Assembly: GCF_002950945.1 (NCBI RefSeq)
Contig: NZ_CP012673.1
Coordinates: forward strand, 8,570,501 to 8,634,500
From: Sorangium cellulosum
GTDB taxonomy: Bacteria; Myxococcota_A; Polyangia; Polyangiales; Polyangiaceae
Direction of reading: 5' to 3'
DNA length: 64,000 nucleotides
Under the pieces are notes generated by a model. That model worked only from the letters and a program-made list of their open reading frames with translations, was not told the DNA's origin and ran no database searches. Position numbers and translations under genes: made by a program. Of this stretch, positions 46,218-55,203 are shown in pieces; positions within the stretch are counted from its first letter, which is position 1; the number at the start of each line of letters is the position of its first letter.

Positions 46218-47884
46218 CAACGGGGGGTGCGGGCTAGGAGCTCTTGCCGGAGCTGCGCGATCTCGTGGCGGAGCGGCGCGATGAAATCCGCGCTGATCGT
46301 CCGGTTCTGGCCCGCCAGCGCGCGCGACGTGTGCCACTTGCTGAGCGCGAGCCGCGCGCCGGCGCGGATGAAGCTCCGGCCCGTCGCGCCGCGCCAGCCG
46401 AGGGTGCACCGGAGCCGGCCGACCGGAGAGCAGACGAGCTCGAGCTCGTCCTCGGTGAGCATGCCGAGCGCGACCTCGTCGCGGAGGTGATCCCGGATCA
46501 CCCACCCTTTGCGGATCACGAGCGCCACGATGATCCCGAAGAACGACGCGACGAAGCACAGCCAGAGCAGGAGCCACGGCATGAAGACCTCCCCCATCGC
46601 GCGCCCGAGGGCCGCGGGGAGGAAGTTCCATACCGCGTGCAGCGAGACGCCGAGCAGGTAGCCGCCGATCGGGGCGGCGACGCGCACCCAGGTCTTCGAC
46701 GACTCCCGGGCGAGCCCGAAGCCGATCCCGGTCATCGACGTGAAGAGGGGATGAAGCCAGGGCGTGAACACGCCCCGCAGGACGAAGGTGCCGGCGAGCA
46801 CGTCGCTGCCCTGCATCGAGGCGCGCGCGTAATAGAGGACGTTCTCCACCGCGGCGAAGCCGAGCGCGCAGAAGGTGGCGTAGATGATGCCGTCGACGAT
46901 GCCGTCGAACTCCCGGCGCAGGAAGTAGAAGAAGCCGAACACCCCGAGCCCCTTGAAGAGCTCCTCCGCGAACGGCGCGCTGATCGACGCGCTCACGAGC
47001 TCGCCCATCGGCTCGCCGAAGCTCCGGGACACGCCGACGTGGACGCCGGTGTTGATCAGGATCGAGAAGCCGGTCGCCGCGAGCGCTCCCCAGAGGAACG
47101 CCATGAGCAGGCACCACCACGGCTCCGGATCGTACCGGTCGATGATCATGGGGACAAAGAGGTAGAGGACGAGCGGCGGGAACGCGAAGAGAGCGCCCAC
47201 GAGCATGGCGCTCAACATGCTCCCCTCGGAGTCGAGCACGCCGAAGAGGGTGAAGATCACGTTGAGGACCGCGCCCGCGAGGAGGCCGTTGGCCCAGAGC
47301 CACAACCCGGCGATGCGCCGGCGCCGGTCAGGATCAGGCCTGCGAGCGGCCCCGAGGTGACCGGCGCGGTGCAGTACGTGCGCGAGCGGCGGCGGGACGC
47401 CGTGCGCCGCGGAGACGCCGTGGGGCGGGTAGCCGGGGCCCGGCATCGGCGTGGCGCTCGCGGGCCAGTGCCCCTGCGGCGGGTATCCAGGCGGCGGGTA
47501 TCCAGGCGGCGGGTACCCACCGGGCGGAGATCCCGGTGGCGCACCCCCGGGCGGCGGGTATCCAGGCGGCGGGTAGGCCGCGGGCGCATGCCCGGGCGGC
47601 GGATAGGCCGCGGGCGCATGCCCGGGCGGCCGGTACCCCGGCGGGGCCACATGCCCGGGCGGCGTATAACCCGGCGGCGAGCCCCCCTGCCCGGGTGGCG
47701 CATGCCCCTGGCCCGGCGGCCAGTGCGGTGATGGCCCCGAGGGAGCATGCCCCGCGCCCTGCGCCGGATATCCCCGCGGGACATGCCCGCCCGCGGGCGG
47801 AGCATGCTCGCTCGAGCGTTCCCCGGGACGGGGTTGCTGCGGCGCGCCGGAGGAGCCAGGGCGATGTCCGTACGGGTTGTTCAT
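46217..47884 (-). CDS. PrsW-like intramembrane metalloprotease with Pro/Gly-rich N-terminus
   Basis: This membrane protease has 555 residues. The first 160 are a cytoplasmic, repetitive Pro/Gly/Tyr-rich region with repeated Y-P-P-P-G units encoded by 15- and 30-bp tandem repeats (about 47475-47660). The rest has about eight membrane helices with the CPBP/PrsW metal motifs: E-E-L-F-K-G, E-N-V-L-Y, H-P-L-F-T-S and H-A-V-W-N-F. PrsW proteases cleave membrane-bound anti-sigma factors. The conserved region ends about residue 470, followed by a soluble tail. The stop codon lies in the 123-bp repeat. Confidence 0.87.
   Translation of the reverse strand: MNNPYGHRPGSSGAPQQPRPGERSSEHAPPAGGHVPRGYPAQGAGHAPSGPSPHWPPGQGHAPPGQGGSPPGYTPPGHVAPPGYRPPGHAPAAYPPPGHAPAAYPPPGYPPPGGAPPGSPPGGYPPPGYPPPGYPPQGHWPASATPMPGPGYPPHGVSAAHGVPPPLAHVLHRAGHLGAARRPDPDRRRRIAGLWLWANGLLAGAVLNVIFTLFGVLDSEGSMLSAMLVGALFAFPPLVLYLFVPMIIDRYDPEPWWCLLMAFLWGALAATGFSILINTGVHVGVSRSFGEPMGELVSASISAPFAEELFKGLGVFGFFYFLRREFDGIVDGIIYATFCALGFAAVENVLYYARASMQGSDVLAGTFVLRGVFTPWLHPLFTSMTGIGFGLARESSKTWVRVAAPIGGYLLGVSLHAVWNFLPAALGRAMGEVFMPWLLLWLCFVASFFGIIVALVIRKGWVIRDHLRDEVALGMLTEDELELVCSPVGRLRCTLGWRGATGRSFIRAGARLALSKWHTSRALAGQNRTISADFIAPLRHEIAQLRQELLARTPR
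47475..47660. repeat. 15-/30-bp tandem repeats in prsW-like gene
   Basis: Repeated 15-bp units code for Y-P-P-P-G; nearby two 30-bp units code for H-A-P-A-A-Y-P-P-P-G. Length changes here would keep the reading frame. Confidence 0.75.
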
Positions 47885-48117
47885 GGCTCGCTCGCCCTCG
47901 CGACGCCCTCGCGACCGCGGGCGTCCGCCGAGCCGCGGCGCGTCCCCGCCGACCCCATGGATCCAAGACGAGCGGCGACGGTCGGCAGGCGATGGCAGCA
48001 GGCGCGGCGCTGTCGTTCAGACCCGTAGGACCGTGGCATCACATCATTTCTACCACGGAGGGGACGCGCGGGGCATACATCCCGGCGAGGGCGCGGAGGC
48101 CCGGCGCAGCGGCAGCG

Positions 48118-48807
48118 TCAGGGGCGGACGACGCGCGTGCCGGGAGGCGGCGTGAAATCGAACTCGGTCTTCGTGACCGGCTGGTTCACGACCGGCGACG
48201 TGAAATCGAACCGGTTCCGGTTGCCCTGCGCGTCGAGGATCAGCACGCGGCGGACCTGATGGGTCTGCGCGTCGACATACAGGAGCATCTTCTGGTAGGC
48301 GGGCGTCGCCTCCTTCGGCGTGCCCTCGAGGACGTAGCCGCCCTCGAACTTCATCTGCGCAGGATCGAGCAAGCGGAGCGAGAAGTCCTTCGTGAGCTGC
48401 CCCTTGCCCATCAGGAACGCGAGCGCCGCCGGGTACTGCGAGCCCTTCACCGGCGTCTCGAACATCTGCTCGTTGTCCTTCTCGTAGACCTTGATCGTGA
48501 CGCCGTCGGAGACGACGCGGTTGCCGTTCGGCGCGTCGTAGGCCCAGCTCATCTTGCCGGGCTTCTCGAAGGTCACCTTGCCGGTGGAGACCTTCTTCAC
48601 GTCCTGGACCTTGATCGTGTACGTCTGCGTGAAGCTCGCCTTGAACGTCTTCGTGGAGTCGTAGAACTGCTGGACGCGCCGGCCGATCTCCTCGGCGGTG
48701 GGGCCCGCGGCCTGGGACTCGCCTTCGGTCGCGACCACGACCGTGAGCGGCGCCGCCAGCCCGATGAGGCACGCAGCGGCGAGGCGGTAAAGTGAGGTTC
48801 GCGTCAT
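48118..48807 (-). CDS. lolA: Outer-membrane lipoprotein carrier LolA
   Basis: It ferries lipoproteins through the periplasm to the outer membrane, important in this lipoprotein-rich organism. The 229 residues start at ATG 48807, with AAGGAG about 13 bases and GGGAAGG directly upstream. The signal peptide ends near residue 38; the mature part has Y-D-S-T-K-T-F-K-A-S-F-T-Q-T, G-K-V-T-F-E-K-P-G-K-M-S-W-A-Y and V-V-S-D-G-V-T-I-K-V-Y, the LolA core. No lolB is visible, as expected outside gamma- and beta-proteobacteria. Confidence 0.9.
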   Translation of the reverse strand: MTRTSLYRLAAACLIGLAAPLTVVVATEGESQAAGPTAEEIGRRVQQFYDSTKTFKASFTQTYTIKVQDVKKVSTGKVTFEKPGKMSWAYDAPNGNRVVSDGVTIKVYEKDNEQMFETPVKGSQYPAALAFLMGKGQLTKDFSLRLLDPAQMKFEGGYVLEGTPKEATPAYQKMLLYVDAQTHQVRRVLILDAQGNRNRFDFTSPVVNQPVTKTEFDFTPPPGTRVVRP

Positions 48808-49028
48808 CCTTCCCGATCTCCTTTGAAATCCCGAGGCGCATCGCCTGGGCCCGTCGTGAGACAGGGGCGCCGGCGATCGCTCGCCGGTTCCCCTGGCGGC
48901 CGGCGCCCTCGCAGGAGGCCGGGGCGTGCCGCAATGTTGCAGCTTTGGACGCGGCGCGGGCGCGCCCGATGCACGCTCCATAGCACACGGGGTTCGCGCC
49001 CGGACCGCCTGGACGGCGCGGCGCGGCT

Positions 49029-49096
49029 CAGCGGGCGGCCACGGCACCACGCCAGCGGGCGGCCGCGGCGCCGCGCCAGCGGGCGGCCGCTGGGCG
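49029..49096. repeat. 24-bp tandem repeat between ruvC and lolA
   Basis: Nearly three units of a 24-bp CAGCGGGCGGCC repeat lie just after the ruvC stop and upstream of lolA. The surrounding 48808-49121 gap shows no gene and serves as the lolA leader/promoter region. Confidence 0.6.
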
Positions 49097-49121
49097 TTGC
49101 GGACGGCCGCGGCGCACACGT

Positions 49122-49664
49122 TCAAGCGAGGCGCGCCCGGCGCGGGCGGGCCCGGGACGACGGCGCAGGCGCGCCCGAGGCCGCCAGCGCGGCCGCGAAG
49201 CCGGCGGCGCTGAGGTGTGTCATGGCGATGGCGAGCGCGTCGGCGGCGTCCGGCCGCGGCGGCGTGGCGAGCCGCAGGACCGCGGTCATCACCTGCGCCA
49301 CCTGCGCCTTCTCGGCCGCGCCCCGGCCGACCACGGTCCGCTTCACCAGCGCGGGCGCATACTCCGCGATCGGCAGGCCCGCGCGCGCCAGCCGGAGCAG
49401 CACGACCCCGCGCGCGTGGCCGAGCTTCGCCGCGCTCTGCGCGTCCTTCGCGAAGAACAGGCTCTCCACCGCCGCCGCGTCCGGGGCGTGCGCCTCGATC
49501 ACGCGCCCGAGCGCGTCGTCGATCTCCACGAGCCGGGCCGCGAACGTCCCGCTCGTGTCGATGTCGATCACGCCGTGTGCGATGTGCTCGACGCGCGTGC
49601 CCTGCCGGACGAGCAGACCCCAGCCGAGGTGGCGCGAGCCGGGATCGATGCCGAGGACTCGCAT
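49122..49664 (-). CDS. ruvC: Holliday junction resolvase RuvC
   Basis: It cuts Holliday junctions in recombination repair. The 180 residues carry the catalytic acidic set: Asp7 (G-I-D-P-G-S), a Glu in A-V-E-S-L-F-F near 69, and the acidic pair in P-R-P-D-A-A-D-A-L-A-I-A near 140-143, plus A-R-G-V-V-L. The start lies 4 bp after the stop of the upstream glcD-like gene. ruvA/ruvB are not adjacent. The Ala-rich tail is a little longer than usual. Confidence 0.93.
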   Translation of the reverse strand: MRVLGIDPGSRHLGWGLLVRQGTRVEHIAHGVIDIDTSGTFAARLVEIDDALGRVIEAHAPDAAAVESLFFAKDAQSAAKLGHARGVVLLRLARAGLPIAEYAPALVKRTVVGRGAAEKAQVAQVMTAVLRLATPPRPDAADALAIAMTHLSAAGFAAALAASGAPAPSSRARPRRARLA

Positions 49665-49668
49665 CGGC

Positions 49669-51177
49669 TCAGCAGGCCCCGTGCGAGGGGGCCACGGCGC
49701 GGGTCGGGAAGCCCGGGGCGCGCTCGCCGCGATCGTCGCGGTCGGCGTGATCGACCGGTTCGAGCGCGCGCCGCGGGAAGATCTTGTGCGGGTTGAGCAG
49801 GCCCTTCGGGTCGAACACCGCCTTGATCCGGCGCTCGATCGCGATGAGCTCCGGGGACTGCTCGAGCGCGAGGAACTCGGCCTTCGAGGTCCCGATGCCG
49901 TGCTCGCCGCTCAGCGTGCCGCGCATGCCGATCACCGCGCGGAACAGGCGCGACAGCGCGATCTCCACCTGCGGGACGAGCTCCGGGTCGCTCCAGAGCA
50001 GGTTGACGTGGAGGTTGCCGTCGCCGGCGTGCCCGTAGGTCAACATGCGGACGCCGGTCGCCGCCGAGATGTCCGCGACCACGTCGAGCAGCGCGGGGAT
50101 CTTGTCGCGCGGGACGACGACGTCCTCCGAGATCTTGAAGCGGGCCATGGCGCGCGTCGTCGGCGAGAGCTGCCGGCGCGCCTCCCAGAGCCGGTCGCGC
50201 TGCGCCTTGTCCTGCGCGACGAGCACGTCGAGCGCCCCGGCGTCCATGCAGACCTCCCCCACCCGCTCGGTCTGGACCTCGCAGTCGGCGGGCTCGCCGT
50301 CGACCTCGATGATCAACATCGCGCCCGCACGCTCGTCGACGCCGACGCCGCGCACGCGCACCGCGTCGAGCGTCGGGCGATCGAGCAGCTCGAGGCAGCG
50401 CGGGACGACGCCGGCGGCGACGAGCGCGCTCACCGCGCGGCCGCTCGCGTACACGTCCGGGAACAGGCAGAGCAGCGTCATGACCGACGGGGGCTTCGCG
50501 ATGAGCCGGAGCGTCGCCTCGGTCGTGATCGCCAGCGTGCCCTCGCTGCCGACGAGCAGCGCCGTGACGTCGTAGCCCGTGACGCCCTTCACCGTGCGCC
50601 GGCCGGTGCGGAGGCGCGTGCCGTCGATGAGGATCGCCTCCAGGCCGAGCACGTACTCGCGCGTGACGCCGTACTTGAAGGCCCGCGGGCCGGCGGCGTT
50701 CTCGGCGATGTTGCCGCCGAGCGCGCACATCTTGAGCGAGTTCGGATCCGGCGGGTAGAAGAGCCCCTCGGCCTCCACCGCGGCGTGCAGGTCGGCGAGG
50801 ATCACGCCGGGCTCGACGACCGCCACCTGCTCCTCGCGGCTGATCTCCTTGATGGCGTTCATGCCGATGGTGGCGATGACGATCCCGCCCGCCACGGGCA
50901 CCGCGCCGCCGGACTTGCCGCTGCCGGCGGCGCGCGGCACGACCGGCACCTCGGCCTCGCTCGCCGCCCGCACCGCCTTCTCGATGTCGGCCGGCGACGA
51001 CGCGAGCACGACCGCATCCGGGCTCACCGGCGGCTGATCCGACTCGTCGCCCGCGTAGGCGGCGCAGCCGTCCGCCGACGTGATGACCTTCGAGGGGCCG
51101 AGCGCGCGCTCGAGCAGCCGGCGCGCCTTGTCGACGGCCGCCGCAGACGGGCGAGGGAACGTGGGGTGCAGTCGCAT
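49669..51177 (-). CDS. FAD-linked oxidase, GlcD/D-lactate dehydrogenase family
   Basis: This flavoprotein dehydrogenase for 2-hydroxy acids (glycolate or D-lactate) has 502 residues. The PCMH FAD-binding fold spans about 50-235, including P-R-A-A-G-S-G-K-S-G-G, L-G-G-N-I-A-E-N-A-A-G-P and V-K-G-V-T-G-Y-D-V-T-A-L. The C-terminal half has Y-G-H-A-G-D-G-N-L-H-V-N and G-E-H-G-I-G. GlcE/GlcF subunits are not adjacent, so a single-subunit enzyme is likely. It is immediately upstream of ruvC and follows the diheme cytochrome gene by 55 bp. Confidence 0.88.
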   Translation of the reverse strand: MRLHPTFPRPSAAAVDKARRLLERALGPSKVITSADGCAAYAGDESDQPPVSPDAVVLASSPADIEKAVRAASEAEVPVVPRAAGSGKSGGAVPVAGGIVIATIGMNAIKEISREEQVAVVEPGVILADLHAAVEAEGLFYPPDPNSLKMCALGGNIAENAAGPRAFKYGVTREYVLGLEAILIDGTRLRTGRRTVKGVTGYDVTALLVGSEGTLAITTEATLRLIAKPPSVMTLLCLFPDVYASGRAVSALVAAGVVPRCLELLDRPTLDAVRVRGVGVDERAGAMLIIEVDGEPADCEVQTERVGEVCMDAGALDVLVAQDKAQRDRLWEARRQLSPTTRAMARFKISEDVVVPRDKIPALLDVVADISAATGVRMLTYGHAGDGNLHVNLLWSDPELVPQVEIALSRLFRAVIGMRGTLSGEHGIGTSKAEFLALEQSPELIAIERRIKAVFDPKGLLNPHKIFPRRALEPVDHADRDDRGERAPGFPTRAVAPSHGAC

Positions 51178-51232
51178 GGCCCCTATTTACCGCGGATCGC
51201 GCGGCGGCGCTGCGCCTAGCAGGGCCCGGCCG

Positions 51233-53404
51233 TCAGAGCAGATCCAGGAAGGCGAGCAGCGCCTCGATCGCGCCCGGATCCAGCGCGGCGAGGCCCTCGG
51301 GCGCGCCGCCCTCGCCGGCGGCGTCGTGGAAGAAGGCGCGCGGGGACGCGCCGGCCGCGCGGCCCACGCTGGCCGCCTCGCGAGGGTCGTCGAACCGCGC
51401 GCGCTCGAGCACGTCGCGCAGCGTCTTCGCCGAGCCGTTCGTGAAGTACGGTTTTTTCTTGTAGAGCCGCCGGAGCGACGGCACCCGGGCTCCCTGCTCG
51501 TGTACGTACGGCACGACGCCCGTCTTCTCGTAGCCGCTCCTCCCCCACACGATCGCCCCCTCGGGCGCGAGCACGAGCTCCTCCCAGCGCTCGAACGGGA
51601 CCGCGGAGCCCGGGTCGTCGCTGCGGAGCACGGGCGCGTGGCAGCGCGCGCATCGATCGCGAAACACCTCGGCGCCGGCGCGCTCCAGCGCCGTGAAGCG
51701 CGAGCGGCCGAGGGCGGCGGGGTTCTTGCGGTGCGAGAACTCCATGAGGAAGCTCATGAGCGCGCGGCGGAGCGCCTCGGGGGAGCGCGCCTCGCCGGAG
51801 AGCCCGAGCTCCGCGAGCCACGGCGCGTCCTCGGCCGAGAGCGAGAACCAGGGGTCGTGGCCGCTCAGCGCGCCGGCGACGCGGAACTCGTTGTCGGCGA
51901 CCGCGGTGAGATCGGGGTCGAGGGCGCGGGAAAAATGAGGGCGGTTGTTGAAGAGGCCGAGCAGCGGCTTGGTCGTGGCGCGCACGTCGCCGCGGCCCGT
52001 GTGGTGGGTGCGGCCGTCGACGTAGCCCTCGAAGTGGCACGTCTCGCACGTGAACCGGCTGAGGGGGCCCTCGGTCCTGTTCCAGGGCGCCATCAGCGAC
52101 GTGAAGAACAGCGCCTCGCCGAGGCGGACCTCGCCGGAGCGAGCGTCCTCGCCGTCGCGGACGCGGGTCGTCGCGACCGCGCCGCGCGCGTCGCCGGCGT
52201 CGAGCTGCCACGCGTCGAGCAGGGGGTTCGCGTACACGAACGCGCCGCCGCCGAGCGGGGCCATCGCGGCGACGCCGGGGGCGAGCGGGCGCGTCGCGAC
52301 CTCCGGCGGATCCGAGAGGGGGCCGCCGGCGGCGCCGCGGAAGACGAGCTCGGCCCGGCGATCGCCGCCGTAGCCGGTCGCGACCACACGCACGCCCGCC
52401 GCGCCGGGGAGCGGCGACAACACGAGCGCCTTCGGGGTGATGACGCCGAGCTCGGAGACGTTCACGGCCGCGAGCCGCGTGACCCCGGGCGCCGCGCCGG
52501 CGTCGACGCGGTAGAGGAAGACGAACGAGTCGATGTAGCCGAACGAGCCGCCGGTCCGGTCGAGCGGGTGATCCTCCACGCCGCCCGCGGCGATCAGGAG
52601 GCCGCCCCCGGCGCCGTCGAGCTCGATCGCGTCGAAGCTCCAGATCGGGCCGTCGTGGCGGATCCGCGCCGCGCGGCCCTCGAGCGGGCGGCCGTCCGGG
52701 CCGACCGGGAGCACAACGAGCGTGTGGTCGAGGAGGCAGGCGACGATCAGGTGGCGGCCGACACGCGCAACGCGGAACGGACCGGCGCCGATCGGCGCGT
52801 CGGTGCGCTCCACGTCGATGTGCCCGCCCGCGCGGGCGGGCCCGGGGCGCAGCGTGAGGAGCGTCCCGGCGCGCTCGTCGAGCGCGTAGAGGACGCCCTC
52901 GGGGCCAGCCGCGAGGTCGCGGACGCCGTGCAGGCCGGCGAGCTCGATGCGCCCCGCAGGCTCGAGCGAGGCGCCGCGGACGGCGTAGCGGAAGAGGACG
53001 GGCGACGCCTCGCCGCTCACGAAGACCTCGCCGGAGGGCATCACCGCGACGCCCGTCGGCGAGGCGGGCGCGGGGGCGCGGGAGAGCTCGCGCAGCGACG
53101 CGTCGAGCAGGACGAGCGCGTCGCGGCCGCGGAGCGGCGAGAGCAGCGCGGGCGCGCCCGGCGCGGCGGGGCGGCCGAGCGGGTCCACGGGCCGGAGCGC
53201 GATCGGATCGGCGCCGAGCTGCCGGTCGGAGCTCGGCTGGCGGGCGAAACCGGCGGACGCGCGGCGGGCCGCCTCGAGCTGCCGCAGCGGCTCGAGCCGA
53301 TCCGGGCCTTCGCCGCCGCCGTGGGCCGCCGCCCCGGGGCGGCGGTCGCAGGCCGCGGCGGCGAGGCCGATCGAGAGCGCAAGCGCGAAGCGCATGGTGT
53401 CCAT
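51233..53404 (-). CDS. Diheme c-type cytochrome/peroxidase-like lipoprotein with N-terminal propeller
   Basis: This secreted lipoprotein of 723 residues has a signal ending in A-A-A-C near residue 19. Residues about 70-430 form beta-propeller-like repeats (for example V-A-V-M-P-S-G-E-V-F-V-S-G). The C-terminal part resembles cytochrome c peroxidase/MauG-type domains with haem sites C-E-T-C-H and C-A-R-C-H, separated by about 170 residues. The conserved E-F-R-V-A-G-A-L region suits the inter-haem interface. ATG 53404 or 53395 may be the start. It probably acts in periplasmic electron transfer or maturation of another protein. The small lipoprotein upstream is likely co-transcribed. Confidence 0.8.
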   Translation of the reverse strand: MDTMRFALALSIGLAAAACDRRPGAAAHGGGEGPDRLEPLRQLEAARRASAGFARQPSSDRQLGADPIALRPVDPLGRPAAPGAPALLSPLRGRDALVLLDASLRELSRAPAPASPTGVAVMPSGEVFVSGEASPVLFRYAVRGASLEPAGRIELAGLHGVRDLAAGPEGVLYALDERAGTLLTLRPGPARAGGHIDVERTDAPIGAGPFRVARVGRHLIVACLLDHTLVVLPVGPDGRPLEGRAARIRHDGPIWSFDAIELDGAGGGLLIAAGGVEDHPLDRTGGSFGYIDSFVFLYRVDAGAAPGVTRLAAVNVSELGVITPKALVLSPLPGAAGVRVVATGYGGDRRAELVFRGAAGGPLSDPPEVATRPLAPGVAAMAPLGGGAFVYANPLLDAWQLDAGDARGAVATTRVRDGEDARSGEVRLGEALFFTSLMAPWNRTEGPLSRFTCETCHFEGYVDGRTHHTGRGDVRATTKPLLGLFNNRPHFSRALDPDLTAVADNEFRVAGALSGHDPWFSLSAEDAPWLAELGLSGEARSPEALRRALMSFLMEFSHRKNPAALGRSRFTALERAGAEVFRDRCARCHAPVLRSDDPGSAVPFERWEELVLAPEGAIVWGRSGYEKTGVVPYVHEQGARVPSLRRLYKKKPYFTNGSAKTLRDVLERARFDDPREAASVGRAAGASPRAFFHDAAGEGGAPEGLAALDPGAIEALLAFLDLL

Positions 53405-53442
53405 GCTCGAGGCTCACGGGGCGGCGGGGGACGCCGCGCGGA

Positions 53443-53643
53443 TCACCAGCCGCCGCTCGTGCTCGCCGGCTTGGCGCTCTCGGCCGCCGCGGGCTTCGCC
53501 GGCTCGGCCTTCGGTGCGGGCTTCGCCGCCTCGGGCGTGCTCGCGGGCTTCGGCGGCTCGGGCGTCACCTGCTCGGGCTTGCTCTCGCAGCCGAAAGCAC
53601 ACAGGGCGCCGAGCGCAACCAGGACTGTCAAGGCATTCTTCAT
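53443..53643 (-). CDS. Small Pro/Ala/Lys-rich lipoprotein
   Basis: This 66-residue lipoprotein has a signal ending in C-A-F-G-C near residue 19 and then about 47 residues rich in Pro, Ala, Lys and Glu (repeated A-K-P-A-P-K type units). ATG 53643 has AGGATCC... GAGGATCC-type sequence (GGAGG region at AAGAATGCC) upstream only weakly. It precedes the diheme cytochrome by 38 bp on the same strand and is probably its operon partner. No function can be assigned. Confidence 0.72.
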   Translation of the reverse strand: MKNALTVLVALGALCAFGCESKPEQVTPEPPKPASTPEAAKPAPKAEPAKPAAAESAKPASTSGGW

Positions 53644-54009
53644 GAGGATCCTCCTGATGGACGGGCCCAGCGAAGCACATCCGCCGGTCGCTCGGTAGGG
53701 GTGGGGGTCCAGGTTCTGAAGACTCCTTCACGGGGAGCCCGCGCCCTTGTCACGGCCGGGCGGGCGGGGGCGAGTCGGGCTGCGCGACCGGCCGCTTCAG
53801 GGTCATGAGGGCCAGCGCGGTCACCACCGTGCCCGCGGTGATCGACAGCACGTGGGGGGCGAGCAGATTGAGCGCAGGAGAGGCTGTCGTGTGTTGTTCA
53901 GCCCTCGGGGAGATCCCCCGAACAGACGTGCCGAGCCGGGCGCCCGCCGGCGCCCTCCGTCAGGCGCGCGCGGTGCGGCGCGGCGCCGCTCGCGGACGTG
54001 TGCTCCCGA
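53644..54009. other. Intergenic region with possible small membrane peptide frame
   Basis: This 366-bp gap contains a coding-like minus-strand frame at 53750-53851 (separate entry) and otherwise no gene. It carries the likely promoter of the small lipoprotein operon. Confidence 0.4.
53750..53851 (-). CDS. Possible 33-residue membrane peptide or gene remnant
   Basis: From a GTG at 53851 the frame reads V-L-S-I-T-A-G-T-V-V-T-A-L-A-L-M-T-L-K-R-P, a hydrophobic segment with a basic stop-transfer end, then a Pro-rich tail. The frame stays open some way upstream with similar codon character but no clear start. It may be a small protein, or the tail of a lost gene. I do not recognise it. Confidence 0.3.
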   Translation of the reverse strand: MLSITAGTVVTALALMTLKRPVAQPDSPPPARP

Positions 54010-55203
54010 TCAGAGCTTCCCCTCGATCCACACGCTGCCTGGACCGAGGCCGACGCGCGCCTGCCACGGCGCGGCCCGGGTCTCCGCGCGCCCGCGCGCG
54101 GACGCCGTGTCGGCGACGTCGGACGAGGACGGCGCCGTGAGCCAGAGGACCACGCCGCCCGCGGCGAGGACCGCCCCCGCGACGAACACCGCCGTGCCGA
54201 TGTTGCCCTGCGTGACCGCGTCGTCGCGCATCGTGATGCCGATGCTGTTCTTGCACTGGCCCGCGTCGTCGCACTCGCCCTTCTGGTTGGCCTCGTCGAA
54301 GGTCGATTTGGCCACGAAGCCGAGCACCGTGCCCGCGCCCAGGCCGGCGACGCCGAGCCCGACAGCCACCATGCCCAGCGGCCTCTGGAGGCTCCCTCCC
54401 TTCGCCTGCGGCGGGGGCGGCGGGGGCAGCTTCGGCCGGTCGACAGGCGGCTGCTCGACGGGCGGCGTCGGCGCCTCGGTCGAGGCGGCGGCCGCGCCGG
54501 GGTCGGGGGTGAGCGGCGGGATCTTGACGCTCACCACGCCGGGCTTCTCGAGCACGACCCTGGATTCCCAGGGCTTGTACCCGGGCGCCGCGGCGGCGAT
54601 CCGATGCTCGCCCGGGTCGAGCGGCACCGCCGTCCCCCAGAGCGCCCGCCCGACGATCACGCCGTTGCGCGTGAGCTCGATCCCCTCCAGCGCCGTCTCC
54701 TGCGGCACCACGATCTGGAGACGCGAGAGCCGCGGCTCGAGCGCGGCGGCGCGGGCGCGCGCCACCTTCTCGCGCTCCATCTGCCCGGCGGCGAGCGCGG
54801 CGGCCGCGACGTCGCGGAAGCCGATCCACGCGGTCGCGGTCCTGCCGATGCGCTCGTAGCAGTCGGAGAGGTTGAAGAGCGTGCCGATGCCCGGGTCGAT
54901 CCGCTGGCTCTCGGCCAGCTTGGGGCAGGCCTCCGCGTGTTTGCCTGCGGCCATCAGCGCGCGCCCCTCGTCGAACAGCGCGACCGCGGCGGCGCGCTCG
55001 TCCCTGCTCGGCGGATCCGCGGCGCGCGCGTCCGGCGCGAGGGCCGCGAGCACGGCGAACGTCGACAGGAGCGCGCGGGCGCCGCGGCACGCCGTCACGG
55101 CGGCCCCGGAGCTCGCCGCGCCGCGGCTCGGCGCGCGGCAGGCGCAGGGGAAGCGATGAGGGCAGAACAAGACGGGACCTCTCTTGGGCTCACGTGACGT
55201 CAT
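54010..55203 (-). CDS. Secreted/anchored TPR-PEGA-like protein coupled to kinase
   Basis: This protein of about 397 residues resembles a common myxobacterial type: a signal peptide (V-A-A-L-A-P-D-A-R-A-A around residue 55), a TPR-like helical part (L-M-A-A-G-K-H-A-E-A-C-P-K-L-A-E-S), a PEGA-like beta unit (L-D-P-G-E-H-R-I and A-A-A-P-G-Y-K-P-W), a Pro-rich linker and two C-terminal membrane helices near 295-315 and 345-365. The ATG at 55203 overlaps the kinase stop as ATGA, so translation is coupled; a GTG at 55098, just ahead of the signal peptide, is an alternative. It is probably a partner or substrate of the kinase. Confidence 0.72.
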   Translation of the reverse strand: MTSREPKRGPVLFCPHRFPCACRAPSRGAASSGAAVTACRGARALLSTFAVLAALAPDARAADPPSRDERAAAVALFDEGRALMAAGKHAEACPKLAESQRIDPGIGTLFNLSDCYERIGRTATAWIGFRDVAAAALAAGQMEREKVARARAAALEPRLSRLQIVVPQETALEGIELTRNGVIVGRALWGTAVPLDPGEHRIAAAAPGYKPWESRVVLEKPGVVSVKIPPLTPDPGAAAASTEAPTPPVEQPPVDRPKLPPPPPPQAKGGSLQRPLGMVAVGLGVAGLGAGTVLGFVAKSTFDEANQKGECDDAGQCKNSIGITMRDDAVTQGNIGTAVFVAGAVLAAGGVVLWLTAPSSSDVADTASARGRAETRAAPWQARVGLGPGSVWIEGKL

